From Oscillospiraceae bacterium (lineage in GTDB: Bacteria; Bacillota_A; Clostridia; Oscillospirales; JAAYXM01): a DNA stretch of 6,752 nucleotides. The notes beneath the pieces were generated by a model. The model was not told the origin of the DNA, did no database searches, and saw nothing but the letters and a program-made list of their open reading frames with translations. The position numbers and the translations under genes are program-made. The stretch spans positions 1 to 6,752 of the forward strand of contig JAFQVE010000292.1 in assembly GCA_017408185.1 (NCBI GenBank). The letters are read 5' to 3'. This document shows, one piece after another, positions 1 to 6,346 of this stretch (position 1 is its first letter; each line of letters begins with the position of its first letter).

Positions 1-3000
1 CAAACTCTTGATCTTCGGCTATGTTGTATACATAACCGCCATTTACATCATTTGAGTTTCTGAACGAGCGAACCGTCGATACCGTTCCGATATCCAGGCG
101 AACGGTTCCGTCGCCTTTTTCTTCGGCGCCAAGAATCTTATATGCACCACTTTCCTTGCCATCGTTCTTTATATAGATGTATCTTCCTGTTATGTCTGCC
201 ATAACATCCTCGTTGGTCATCCCTTCAACTGCATTGATGTTTATATCAATCCAGTTTTCAAAATCACCATAGCTAAGCTCGTCGTCAAAGCCTGCAATTG
301 TACCTGTATATGCCGACGGCTGCTTAACATTTTCTTTAATCTGAAGCTCACCGTTTAAAACATCGCCGTCATTTACATATCTGTAAATGACATCACCTGA
401 GCCATTATAGCTTATAACGCCCACAAATCCGCGGAAGTCAAACTTATTATCAACAGTATATGTAACGCTGTTGTCTGTTGCGTAGACAATATAATCCACA
501 CGAGCTCCATCTTTATGTGTTACTTTAATTGCACGTGCCATATTATCGCCGGAAATTTCTCCGATTATCTCAACCGGGGAAATATCTTCGAGATAGCGCT
601 CTCCCTTGTATGGTTCGATAACAGATGTGAACATACTGTCAAGCGCCTCACCGTTTTCCGCAATGCGCTTTACGAGCATATAATCAAATGTATCAGGCAT
701 TGCATTATTCTGCGGCTTTGTCGGAATCGGACCTGCCGCAATCGCAACGTCATCCGGTATGAAGTTATTCATTTGCGTTACGCGAAGCTTTATATCTTTA
801 TTGTCGACAATCGTTTTGCGATAGTCCTTTATATCAAACTCAACCGCAAACTTTTCTGCAGGCTCCGTATCACGACGGACGCTACCGAGCCAGCTTGCTC
901 CGCGCTGATACGTTGTTACATAGTTCCACACATCAGGCGAAGTCGGGTCACGCCCTGCCTCAAGTGTCGGGGACGCATATGAGCCGTAATATTCACCTGC
1001 ATCCTTATGAACCTTTTCCGTGACAAACTTACCGGCATTATTCCAGAAGGAAAGCTCATATTCTCCGCTCTCCTCCGCCGCTTGCTTTACCATTTCAAGC
1101 CCTTCCACCTCATAGGCATTCTCTGCCTGACCGTGGAAGCTGAAGGTGTGCTCATTGCCGCCGCGCACACGGAAGAAGTCTACGCCATAGGCCACATCAT
1201 CGTTCACCTCTACCATAACAAGCGTTCTGCGGTAGATGTCGGTAGCCTTATATGCACGTGCACCATCAGCGTCTATAAGCTTAACTGCTCCTGCATCATC
1301 AAAGTGAGCAGGACGTCCGAGCGTTTCGGTTATTGCATCCTGTGACGCAGCACCTACCATAACCGTATTGTGCGAGAGCGTCTGACCTGTCCACTGCAGT
1401 CTTTCCGGATCCGTGCCCGTTACTGCAGGATATCCGAGGTCAGGTGTGAGGTTAAGTCCAAACGCACCAACACTTATGTTCATAAGGTCAGTGTGCCCGT
1501 GACCGCCGGTTTTCCCGAAATGCATCCAGAAATCGCGCAGACTGTTCGTTTCCGTTGCGGCGCTCGCAGAAGTATAGTTGCCGCCATCGCGGAGTATCGC
1601 AAAGCCATAGCCAGCCTGCATATCGCTGTCCTGCCCCGGTTTTTCGTCGATAAGAGCAAGGATTTCATCCTGAATCCGCTCAGGATCTTTATCTAATATT
1701 CCATACTTGAGATCATCAACCTTAAAACCGTTGCGGAAATAAATATACTGCGCGAGGTCTTTTCCAAACGGCGTATCCTTGAGATATTTAAAGCCGTTTA
1801 CAAAGGTTCCCGGAGTAACATTTATATTAAGCTCTGCCGTATTGCTGTTGTCGCCAATGTTTACCGTCTGATTGTTAAGCGAAACTCTGTCCTTGAACGG
1901 CATATACATCTGCGCAAACTTTGGATGCTCATAAAGACTGAGATTTTCGCGTCCATTATAAACCGTGAGATATTCCGCGATGGTGTTTACGGAGTTTATC
2001 CACATACCGTTGTAGTTATCCGAGGTTTCGTTACCGAGGCCGTCGCGATCTACCTGATCGACAATCTTCGTAAGAACATTTCCGCCGGTTCCGTTTGCTC
2101 CCGTACGGAGCACCCACTCAACCATCTCGGTGGTTTCCGGCTCATTGTCAAGCACAATCGCAGCGAGCGTTACCGCCGTCTGTCCAAGCGCGAAGTTTCC
2201 CTGAACCTTCATTTCCGTTGCAGCAGTGTAGATTTCCTTAAGAATTCCGTTTGCCCAGTTGTTCCATATCTGTTCCGAGCTTTCCTTCTGATTTTCAAGC
2301 TCCATTTCTCCTGCCTTTTCAGAAAGGAACTTTATAACAGACGAATCCGTTATCATCGGATAAAGAATGTCACAAGCCTTTGCAAGATTGTGCGCGTGCG
2401 GCTCAGCATCCGTTATGTGTCCCACATACTTACCAAGGTTACCGCCTCCGTCCGCACCCCAGAAGATATATCCTGCCGACGTTTTGTTCTGAATCGAAAA
2501 ATCAAAGCTTTCATAAACGTCTGCAATTCGGTCGATAAGAATTGCTCCGGCACGTCCGTATTTTACATCCCCCGTATAGAGATATGCTTCCGCAAGCGCA
2601 TATGCTGCCGTAACCGGCATTACCGCCGCACGGTAATTGTAATAAGCAACATATGCATGGCGTTCAACAACCGAGCCGGTTCCGCCGCTCGTCATGAGAT
2701 AGTTGTTGCCGTTTGCATCCTTCGGCAGATATCCCCAGCTGTCGTCAACTCCCCAACCTTCGACCGTTTCGCCCGGTCTGAGTCCCTGGCCGTTGTTGAT
2801 GCTTTTAACTTTTTGGCTTCCGTCCTCATTTGTTTCTCCGATTTCGGGATAGAGAACGTTTTCAAGATAGCCATACCCTTGGTCAGCATAGCCTGACGCT
2901 GCATATTCCTCCGCAAAAAGCTCCTTGTGTTTTTCATAGGCTCTTTCAAGGTTAAAATATCCTTGTTTGTCCACGCCAAGCTCATAGAATTTATCAAACT

Positions 3001-6000
3001 CATTACTCGGGAAAAGACGTTTGCAATCCGGGCACTGAATCTTCCACGGACGACTTATTGGGTCTACCGCAAAACCATCGCTGCCATTGCGTCCGTATTT
3101 ACCCTCAACATCAACACCGCAATAACGGCAGATGTTTGAAAAGTCATCACCATATTGCGAGACAAGGCGTGAACGCGGAACTCCCTCACCATCGGTAAGT
3201 TCATACCACATTTCATAGTTTGCAAGGTATTTCTCAGCTGTGCTTACCGCAGTTTTCTGTGTGCTCCTTGCCCACGAATATTTGTTTATATTATCCTTCG
3301 CATTTTCGCGTTTTTCATATGTATACCATGTCGGCTCACTCTTTCCGGCATGGAGCGAAACTGTGATTTTCATTTCCTCGCTTATATCCGAGCCGCGGAA
3401 AGTCTCTTTTGTCGAAAAACGAATTTTTGTTTTTCCTTCCTTAAGGCCTGTAAGCATACCGTCACTGTCTGCCTTTATAACAGAGCTGTCTTCCGATTCA
3501 AAGATTGTGTTCCCGATAGGAACGCGGACCTCTGCACCGCTGTTCATAACAGCAACAAGCTCTGTTTTAATCTTCTCGCGCTCGTAGATCACCTCGGGCA
3601 CATCTATATATGCGCTCTCTACACCGGTATCGTCAAAAACGCTTACTGCAAGTGAACCGGAGAAGGTCTGTTCGCCATAGGTTGCATCAATGTAGATGTC
3701 AGTTTTCCCATCGCTGTAACCCGTGACAAGTCCACTCTTATCTATTCCTGCTATTGCACGGTCATTGGGACGGAACGACACTTTGATATTCTTCGACTTT
3801 TCCTCATCGACCGTGCCATCAAGATTCTTCATCTGTACTGAAAGCTGAGCTGTCGGGTAATTTCCAACCTCGGAATATACTATTTCGCTTTTGTCAAGAG
3901 AAGCAATAATAAATTGGTATTCTCCTGTAGCCTCATCCAATGCTCCACCGAGAAGCACCGATGAGCCTGACATGGGTAAAAAGTCAGTTTGTGAACCGCT
4001 TCCGCTTCTGAGCTTAAAACTTCCGACGGAACCGAACTTCGCATTTGCAGCTCCTGCGCCGTTTACACGGAAGGTTATTACATAATATCCCGGCTCATAT
4101 ATTTTTATCCCTTCAACAATACTTGGCTTAGGAAGAAGAGTTCCGAAATAGTTCGGGTTGTATGCAACAGTTGAATCATAACAGTCATAAGAACCTATAT
4201 AATCGATTGCGTTTGTTGAATACTTCCCTTTACTTACGTACACATCCACATTAACACCGGCATCGGTTGCGCCGTGGGTCATTTCCATTGTGTATTTTCC
4301 TGCCGCCGGGATGAACACCTCAAACGCCACAAAGCATGTATTACCTATCTGCAGGTTTCCGTTTCTGCAACGCAGATAAGCACCTCCTGTATTGAGCCCC
4401 TTTGCAGAACCCGCAAGCCATTTATACAGCCCACCTGATAAATCATAGGTCACCTTCTCCATAAAGGTCGTGCTTGAGCTGTTTACAAGCCCAGCCTCCT
4501 TCATATCTCCGCCGATATCATAGAGAATTTCAATGCTGTTATCGGAAACTATAGAAGTATACGTTCCTTTTGCTATAATGGTTCTTTGGCTTTCTCCCTC
4601 GCCGATTTTTGCGGTTGCCGTAATAACAGTCTGACCGCCCGAAACATCGGTAATAACGCCGTTTTCGTCTATCGTTGCAACGTTTTTGTCGGAGCTTGCA
4701 TATTCAAACTCAAGGCCTTCAAGAAGCTCTGCCGGAGCCTTAGTGCCGTCAGACATCAAGCCATAAACCGCAGTTGACATATTTATGTTGTCAAACCCAA
4801 GGTGCATAAGCTCCACGCCCTTACCATCGCCTGAAATAAGGTAAAAGGAGCAAACGGTGCCATACTTTACTGCACTTGCACCGTCTGACGGAACCGTGAA
4901 TGTGATGGTATGTTCGCCTGCTGACAGAAGAACACCTGCATCCGTAACGGTTTCATTATTTATCCATGTTCCGGCAGCACCGCCTGTAAAGTTGTTTGTT
5001 ACGCTGCTGCTCGAGCAGTTGTAATCACCTTTTTTCTCGCCGTCTATCAGCACATTGACCGTTGTTCCGTATGATGTGCCTGCTACCTGATAATCTGTTT
5101 TGAGGATATATGTGTCGGTTTTCGGAACATTTACTTTAAATTCGATAGTGGCGTTCTCTGCCAGCTTGAAATAATGATAAGCGGTGGCTGCGCTTCCGCC
5201 GACTGCAATTGTGCCTTTTGCATCGGAAACCGCAAAGAAATCCCGAGTCATATCATAGTCCATTTTCTTTGCTTCTGCAACGCCGCTTTGTGCGGACGAG
5301 ACATAATAAATGCCATTATCTGCCATAATGCCCTGAACATCATATTTCACAGTCAATCCGCCATCGGAGACAAAAAACTGTTTCGTATCGCTTACTGTTA
5401 CGCCGTTGTATGTGACAGATGCTGTGATATTTGTTGTTCCCGGATTTTTGACGGTTATATTACCATTGTCATCTACCGTTGCAACATTTTTGTTGTCGCT
5501 GTCGTAGGCTACTGTTGCATTCGCAATATCAAGAACACTTCCGTCCGTCTTGTAAGCGGCGAGATTTACCTTGTCATTATCAAAGCTGTTGATAAGCGCG
5601 TTTACGATTGAGACCTCGCTTCCGTTGCCTGCTTTGATGGCAAATGTACTGACGCATCCTCGCTTATTTGTTATATTGGAAACATGGAAGGTTATAACAT
5701 ATTTGCCCTTCAGGAGATGCTTATCTGTGAATACTCCCTCGGTTGTAGTCCAATTCTGATTACCTCCGGCAAAATCCTTGTTGGTGTTGTCGGCTGTAGC
5801 GCCTGACGGCAATGCGCAGTTGTATGTACCTGCAACCTCACCAAGGTTTGCAAGCGCAAAAGACGCCTGTGCATAAAAAGTCTCTGCCGGTGTCACATAA
5901 ACATTGACTGTAGTTCCGTTCTGCGCCTGCTGATGCTGCATATCAAGCGTATAATTTCCGTCCTTCGGGATGCTCACCTCAAAGGAGACGAACTGATTAT

Positions 6001-6280
6001 TGTTCATCTTAAAAAAGCGGCTTCCCTGAAGACCTCCATACCAGAATGGGCTTGCATCAGGAGCATCATTTGCAAGAGAGGACTCTGCAAACTTAAACAA
6101 TCCGCCTGTCAATGAATATGTAAGGTTTGTAAGCGGATATTTAGGTGCAAAGGGTGTGTTCAGTATCGTTTTCAAATCATAGGTAATTGAAATGTTGTTT
6201 TCGCCATCTGCCGCTGATATTGACGGCATCAGCGATATAATCATCGCAATCGCAAGAATAAAAGATAATGCTCTTTTCAT
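1..6280 (-). CDS. Giant secreted multi-modular heparinase II/III-superfamily polysaccharide lyase (3' end outside window)
   Basis: One uninterrupted frame runs from the ATG at 6280 to the window edge: 2,093 complete codons, no stop and no frameshift, with the C-terminus missing. The start is fixed by the ribosome binding site and by a signal peptide directly after it. Domain order: signal peptide 1-24; three units of an unnamed beta-rich module plus a BIG2 domain (about 30-305, 308-572, 582-881); a fourth BIG2 (about 887-975); a helical lyase domain (about 983-1545) with four paired cysteines at 1051-1086; and a beta-sandwich domain (about 1555 to beyond 2093). The decisive signature is GGHGHTDL (1592-1599), followed by D1614 and H1637 (LSHNTVMV) and by the RRTLVMVEV and FSFHG landmarks of heparinase II/III C-terminal domains. 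Such enzymes cleave acidic polysaccharides by beta-elimination; the substrate here is unknown and no PL family is assigned. Heparinases II and III are about 650-770 residues, so roughly half of this protein is accessory. The cell-attachment mode would lie in the missing C-terminus. Lyase superfamily membership is strongly supported; catalytic activity is inferred. Confidence 0.93.
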   Translation of the reverse strand, partial: MKRALSFILAIAMIISLMPSISAADGENNISITYDLKTILNTPFAPKYPLTNLTYSLTGGLFKFAESSLANDAPDASPFWYGGLQGSRFFKMNNNQFVSFEVSIPKDGNYTLDMQHQQAQNGTTVNVYVTPAETFYAQASFALANLGEVAGTYNCALPSGATADNTNKDFAGGNQNWTTTEGVFTDKHLLKGKYVITFHVSNITNKRGCVSTFAIKAGNGSEVSIVNALINSFDNDKVNLAAYKTDGSVLDIANATVAYDSDNKNVATVDDNGNITVKNPGTTNITASVTYNGVTVSDTKQFFVSDGGLTVKYDVQGIMADNGIYYVSSAQSGVAEAKKMDYDMTRDFFAVSDAKGTIAVGGSAATAYHYFKLAENATIEFKVNVPKTDTYILKTDYQVAGTSYGTTVNVLIDGEKKGDYNCSSSSVTNNFTGGAAGTWINNETVTDAGVLLSAGEHTITFTVPSDGASAVKYGTVCSFYLISGDGKGVELMHLGFDNINMSTAVYGLMSDGTKAPAELLEGLEFEYASSDKNVATIDENGVITDVSGGQTVITATAKIGEGESQRTIIAKGTYTSIVSDNSIEILYDIGGDMKEAGLVNSSSTTFMEKVTYDLSGGLYKWLAGSAKGLNTGGAYLRCRNGNLQIGNTCFVAFEVFIPAAGKYTMEMTHGATDAGVNVDVYVSKGKYSTNAIDYIGSYDCYDSTVAYNPNYFGTLLPKPSIVEGIKIYEPGYYVITFRVNGAGAANAKFGSVGSFKLRSGSGSQTDFLPMSGSSVLLGGALDEATGEYQFIIASLDKSEIVYSEVGNYPTAQLSVQMKNLDGTVDEEKSKNIKVSFRPNDRAIAGIDKSGLVTGYSDGKTDIYIDATYGEQTFSGSLAVSVFDDTGVESAYIDVPEVIYEREKIKTELVAVMNSGAEVRVPIGNTIFESEDSSVIKADSDGMLTGLKEGKTKIRFSTKETFRGSDISEEMKITVSLHAGKSEPTWYTYEKRENAKDNINKYSWARSTQKTAVSTAEKYLANYEMWYELTDGEGVPRSRLVSQYGDDFSNICRYCGVDVEGKYGRNGSDGFAVDPISRPWKIQCPDCKRLFPSNEFDKFYELGVDKQGYFNLERAYEKHKELFAEEYAASGYADQGYGYLENVLYPEIGETNEDGSQKVKSINNGQGLRPGETVEGWGVDDSWGYLPKDANGNNYLMTSGGTGSVVERHAYVAYYNYRAAVMPVTAAYALAEAYLYTGDVKYGRAGAILIDRIADVYESFDFSIQNKTSAGYIFWGADGGGNLGKYVGHITDAEPHAHNLAKACDILYPMITDSSVIKFLSEKAGEMELENQKESSEQIWNNWANGILKEIYTAATEMKVQGNFALGQTAVTLAAIVLDNEPETTEMVEWVLRTGANGTGGNVLTKIVDQVDRDGLGNETSDNYNGMWINSVNTIAEYLTVYNGRENLSLYEHPKFAQMYMPFKDRVSLNNQTVNIGDNSNTAELNINVTPGTFVNGFKYLKDTPFGKDLAQYIYFRNGFKVDDLKYGILDKDPERIQDEILALIDEKPGQDSDMQAGYGFAILRDGGNYTSASAATETNSLRDFWMHFGKTGGHGHTDLMNISVGAFGLNLTPDLGYPAVTGTDPERLQWTGQTLSHNTVMVGAASQDAITETLGRPAHFDDAGAVKLIDADGARAYKATDIYRRTLVMVEVNDDVAYGVDFFRVRGGNEHTFSFHGQAENAYEVEGLEMVKQAAEESGEYELSFWNNAGKFVTEKVHKDAGEYYGSYASPTLEAGRDPTSPDVWNYVTTYQRGASWLGSVRRDTEPAEKFAVEFDIKDYRKTIVDNKDIKLRVTQMNNFIPDDVAIAAGPIPTKPQNNAMPDTFDYMLVKRIAENGEALDSMFTSVIEPYKGERYLEDISPVEIIGEISGDNMARAIKVTHKDGARVDYIVYATDNSVTYTVDNKFDFRGFVGVISYNGSGDVIYRYVNDGDVLNGELQIKENVKQPSAYTGTIAGFDDELSYGDFENWIDININAVEGMTNEDVMADITGRYIYIKNDGKESGAYKILGAEEKGDGTVRLDIGTVSTVRSFRNSNDVNGGYVYNIAEDQEF
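2..1618 (-). other. Heparinase II/III C-terminal beta-sandwich domain with HGHxD motif (residues about 1555 to beyond 2093)
   Basis: The domain begins QAGYGFAILRDGGNYTSASA and carries RDFWMHFGKTGGHGHTDLMN. His1594 matches the catalytic His of the family's HxHxD motif. His1596, Asp1614 and His1637 match in order and spacing the His408/Asp425/His451 zinc ligands known for Pedobacter heparinase II (intervals 18 and 23 here, 17 and 26 there). Downstream, RRTLVMVEV, YGVDFFRVRGGNEH and TFSFHG (1684-1717) are usual for the family. Towards the window edge, GRYIYIKNDGKESGAYKILG and LDIGTVSTVRSFRN continue the beta-rich pattern, and the domain end is not reached. The superfamily call is firm; the mapping of individual residues is by eye. 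Confidence 0.87.
1646..3334 (-). other. Helical (alpha/alpha toroid) domain of the lyase (residues about 983-1545)
   Basis: The domain opens with PTWYTYEKRENAKDNI and a helix-rich run (WARSTQKTAVSTAEKYL) typical of the N-terminal part of heparinase II/III-like lyases. Further landmarks are WGVDDSWGY (1176-1184), a helix pair around 1217-1260 (RAAVMPVTAAYALAEAYLYT), IWNNWANGIL (1338-1347) and QGNFALGQTAVTLAAIVLDN (1360-1379). DGLGNETSDNYNGMW follows at 1413-1427. By analogy with heparinase III, where an Asn and a Tyr from this domain serve in catalysis, Asn1362 and Tyr1423 are the best candidates. That residue mapping is inference from motif position and was not aligned by computation. Confidence 0.82.
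3023..3130 (-). other. CxxC-X28-CxxC motif, probable structural metal site (residues 1051-1086)
   Basis: The segment reads CRYCG (Cys1051, Cys1054), followed 28 residues later by CPDCKRLFPSNEF (Cys1083, Cys1086). Two CxxC knuckles at this distance look like a zinc-ribbon or rubredoxin-like site. It sits at the start of the toroid domain of an exported protein. I recall similar 'CP.C...FP.N' stretches in some heparinase II/III-like proteins, so it may mark a subfamily. A structural zinc is the likely role; paired disulfides are the alternative outside the cell. Confidence 0.72.
3356..3622 (-). other. Fourth BIG2-like domain, joining the repeats to the lyase (residues about 887-975)
   Basis: This segment starts with VESAYIDVPEVIYEREKIKT and contains SEDSSVIKADSDGMLTGLKE, GKTKIRF and a closing EMKITV strand. 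That is the usual BIG2 order: an exposed 'SSD..VA..D..G..TG...G' core, then two strands. Unlike the first three BIG2 domains it has no binding-like module before it. It directly precedes the helical lyase domain, which suggests a rigid spacer. Confidence 0.75.
3638..4537 (-). repeat. Tandem unit 3: unnamed beta-rich binding-like module plus BIG2-like domain (residues about 582-881)
   Basis: The unit opens with IEILYDI and carries TYDLSGGLYKW, matching unit 1. The core is FVAFEVFIPAAGKYTMEMTH, then VNVDVYV, GSYDC (Cys700), YVITFRV and FGSVGSFKL. The second Cys of units 1 and 2 is Gly753 here, so the presumed disulfide is absent; Cys638 and Cys649 are present instead. A longer linker (about 765-800) leads to a more diverged BIG2-like domain with RAIAGIDKSGLVTGYSDGKT (about 841-860), ending GSLAVSV. 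Its order and landmarks support descent from the same ancestral unit. Confidence 0.77.
4565..5359 (-). repeat. Tandem unit 2: unnamed beta-rich binding-like module plus BIG2 domain (residues about 308-572)
   Basis: The unit opens with LTVKYDV, parallel to the openings of units 1 and 3. Its module core reads IEFKVNVPKTDTYILKTDY, then GTTVNVLIDG, GDYNC (Cys422), GEHTITFTV and YGTVCSFYL (Cys477). These match the unit 1 landmarks in order. The BIG2 domain at about 498-572 contains YASSDKNVATIDENGVIT, close to the unit 1 BIG2 core. This module has diverged most at its N-terminus: the L[ST]GGL[FY]K segment of units 1 and 3 is replaced by a MTRDFFAVSD stretch. Function is inferred only: a carbohydrate-binding or spacer role in front of the lyase. 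Confidence 0.8.
5366..6193 (-). repeat. Tandem unit 1: unnamed beta-rich binding-like module plus BIG2 domain (residues about 30-305)
   Basis: The unit opens with ISITYDL and has a TYSLTGGLFKF segment that recurs in unit 3. The module core is FVSFEVSIPKDGNYTLDMQH, then TTVNVYV, GTYNC (Cys155), YVITFHV and RGCVSTFAI (Cys209). This pattern of beta strands with aromatic and Gly turns resembles a jelly-roll carbohydrate-binding fold, but I cannot place it in a named family. A BIG2 domain follows at about 236-304, marked by NVATVDDNGNITV and a closing VTYNGVTVS strand. Cys155 and Cys209 match Cys422 and Cys477 of unit 2 in position and spacing, so a disulfide is plausible outside the cell. The repeat assignment rests on protein-level comparison by eye. 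Confidence 0.8.
6209..6280 (-). other. Signal peptide coding region (Sec type, residues 1-24)
   Basis: The N-terminus begins MKRALSFILAIAMIISLMPS, with a basic start (Lys2, Arg3) and a hydrophobic core of about 15 residues. It is followed by SISAAD, giving an Ala-X-Ala-like cleavage site after Ala23 or Ala24. There is no lipobox cysteine, so signal peptidase I cleavage is expected. The mature protein would therefore be exported and either released or held at the surface by its unseen C-terminus or by its binding modules. Confidence 0.92.
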
Positions 6281-6287
6281 TCAGATT

Positions 6288-6295
6288 TCTCCTTT
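6288..6295 (-). promoter_or_regulatory. Ribosome binding site of the lyase gene
   Basis: Reading the minus strand, AAAGGAGA lies upstream of the ATG at 6280, with 8 bases between GGAG and the start codon. This is near the Firmicutes consensus. It selects this ATG over the in-frame Met codons at residues 13 and 18, which fall inside the signal peptide. Confidence 0.9.
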
Positions 6296-6300
6296 TTGTT

Positions 6301-6337
6301 CAAAATGCGGAGCGCGGAAATCATTCGCGCTCCGCAT
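6301..6337 (-). terminator. Perfect 12-bp stem hairpin after the upstream gene; terminator or leaky attenuator
   Basis: A perfect inverted repeat has arms at 6326-6337 and 6305-6316 (ATGCGGAGCGCG and its complement) around a 9-base loop. It starts 10 bases after the upstream stop codon. On the minus strand the stem runs into only about four T residues (6305-6302) before a G. The GC-rich stem fits a Rho-independent terminator, but the short T-tract suggests incomplete termination. The 3' foot of the stem is only about 10 bases from the ribosome binding site of the lyase gene, and no convincing promoter fits between them. The hairpin could instead be a 3'-end stabiliser or a processing site that sets the relative level of the two messages. 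Confidence 0.75.
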
Positions 6338-6346
6338 CACTTGGTA

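Noticed and set aside
515..1696. Three plus-strand open frames of about 110-155 codons (515-982, 1007-1345, 1370-1696)
   Set aside because: All are antisense to the lyase beta-sandwich, whose motifs (HGHxD, SHNTV, FSFHG) are unmistakable on the minus strand. The plus-strand translations have Cys/Arg/Ile-rich, low-information composition.
1925..2896. A 323-codon open frame on the plus strand
   Set aside because: It lies wholly antisense to the lyase coding frame, in the conserved helical domain. Its translation is rich in Arg, Cys, Ile and Val with no domain pattern, and I identified no convincing ribosome binding site. It is best explained as a by-product of the codon use of the real gene.
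2692..3003. A 103-codon minus-strand open frame in a different frame from the lyase
   Set aside because: It is nested in the lyase gene in a shifted frame, while the lyase frame stays open and keeps family motifs on both sides. It shows no domain and does not indicate a frameshift.
5174..5759. Two overlapping plus-strand open frames (5174-5611 and 5571-5759)
   Set aside because: They oppose module 2 and the first BIG2 domain. Their translations show no recognisable domain and they overlap each other in different frames, as shadows do.
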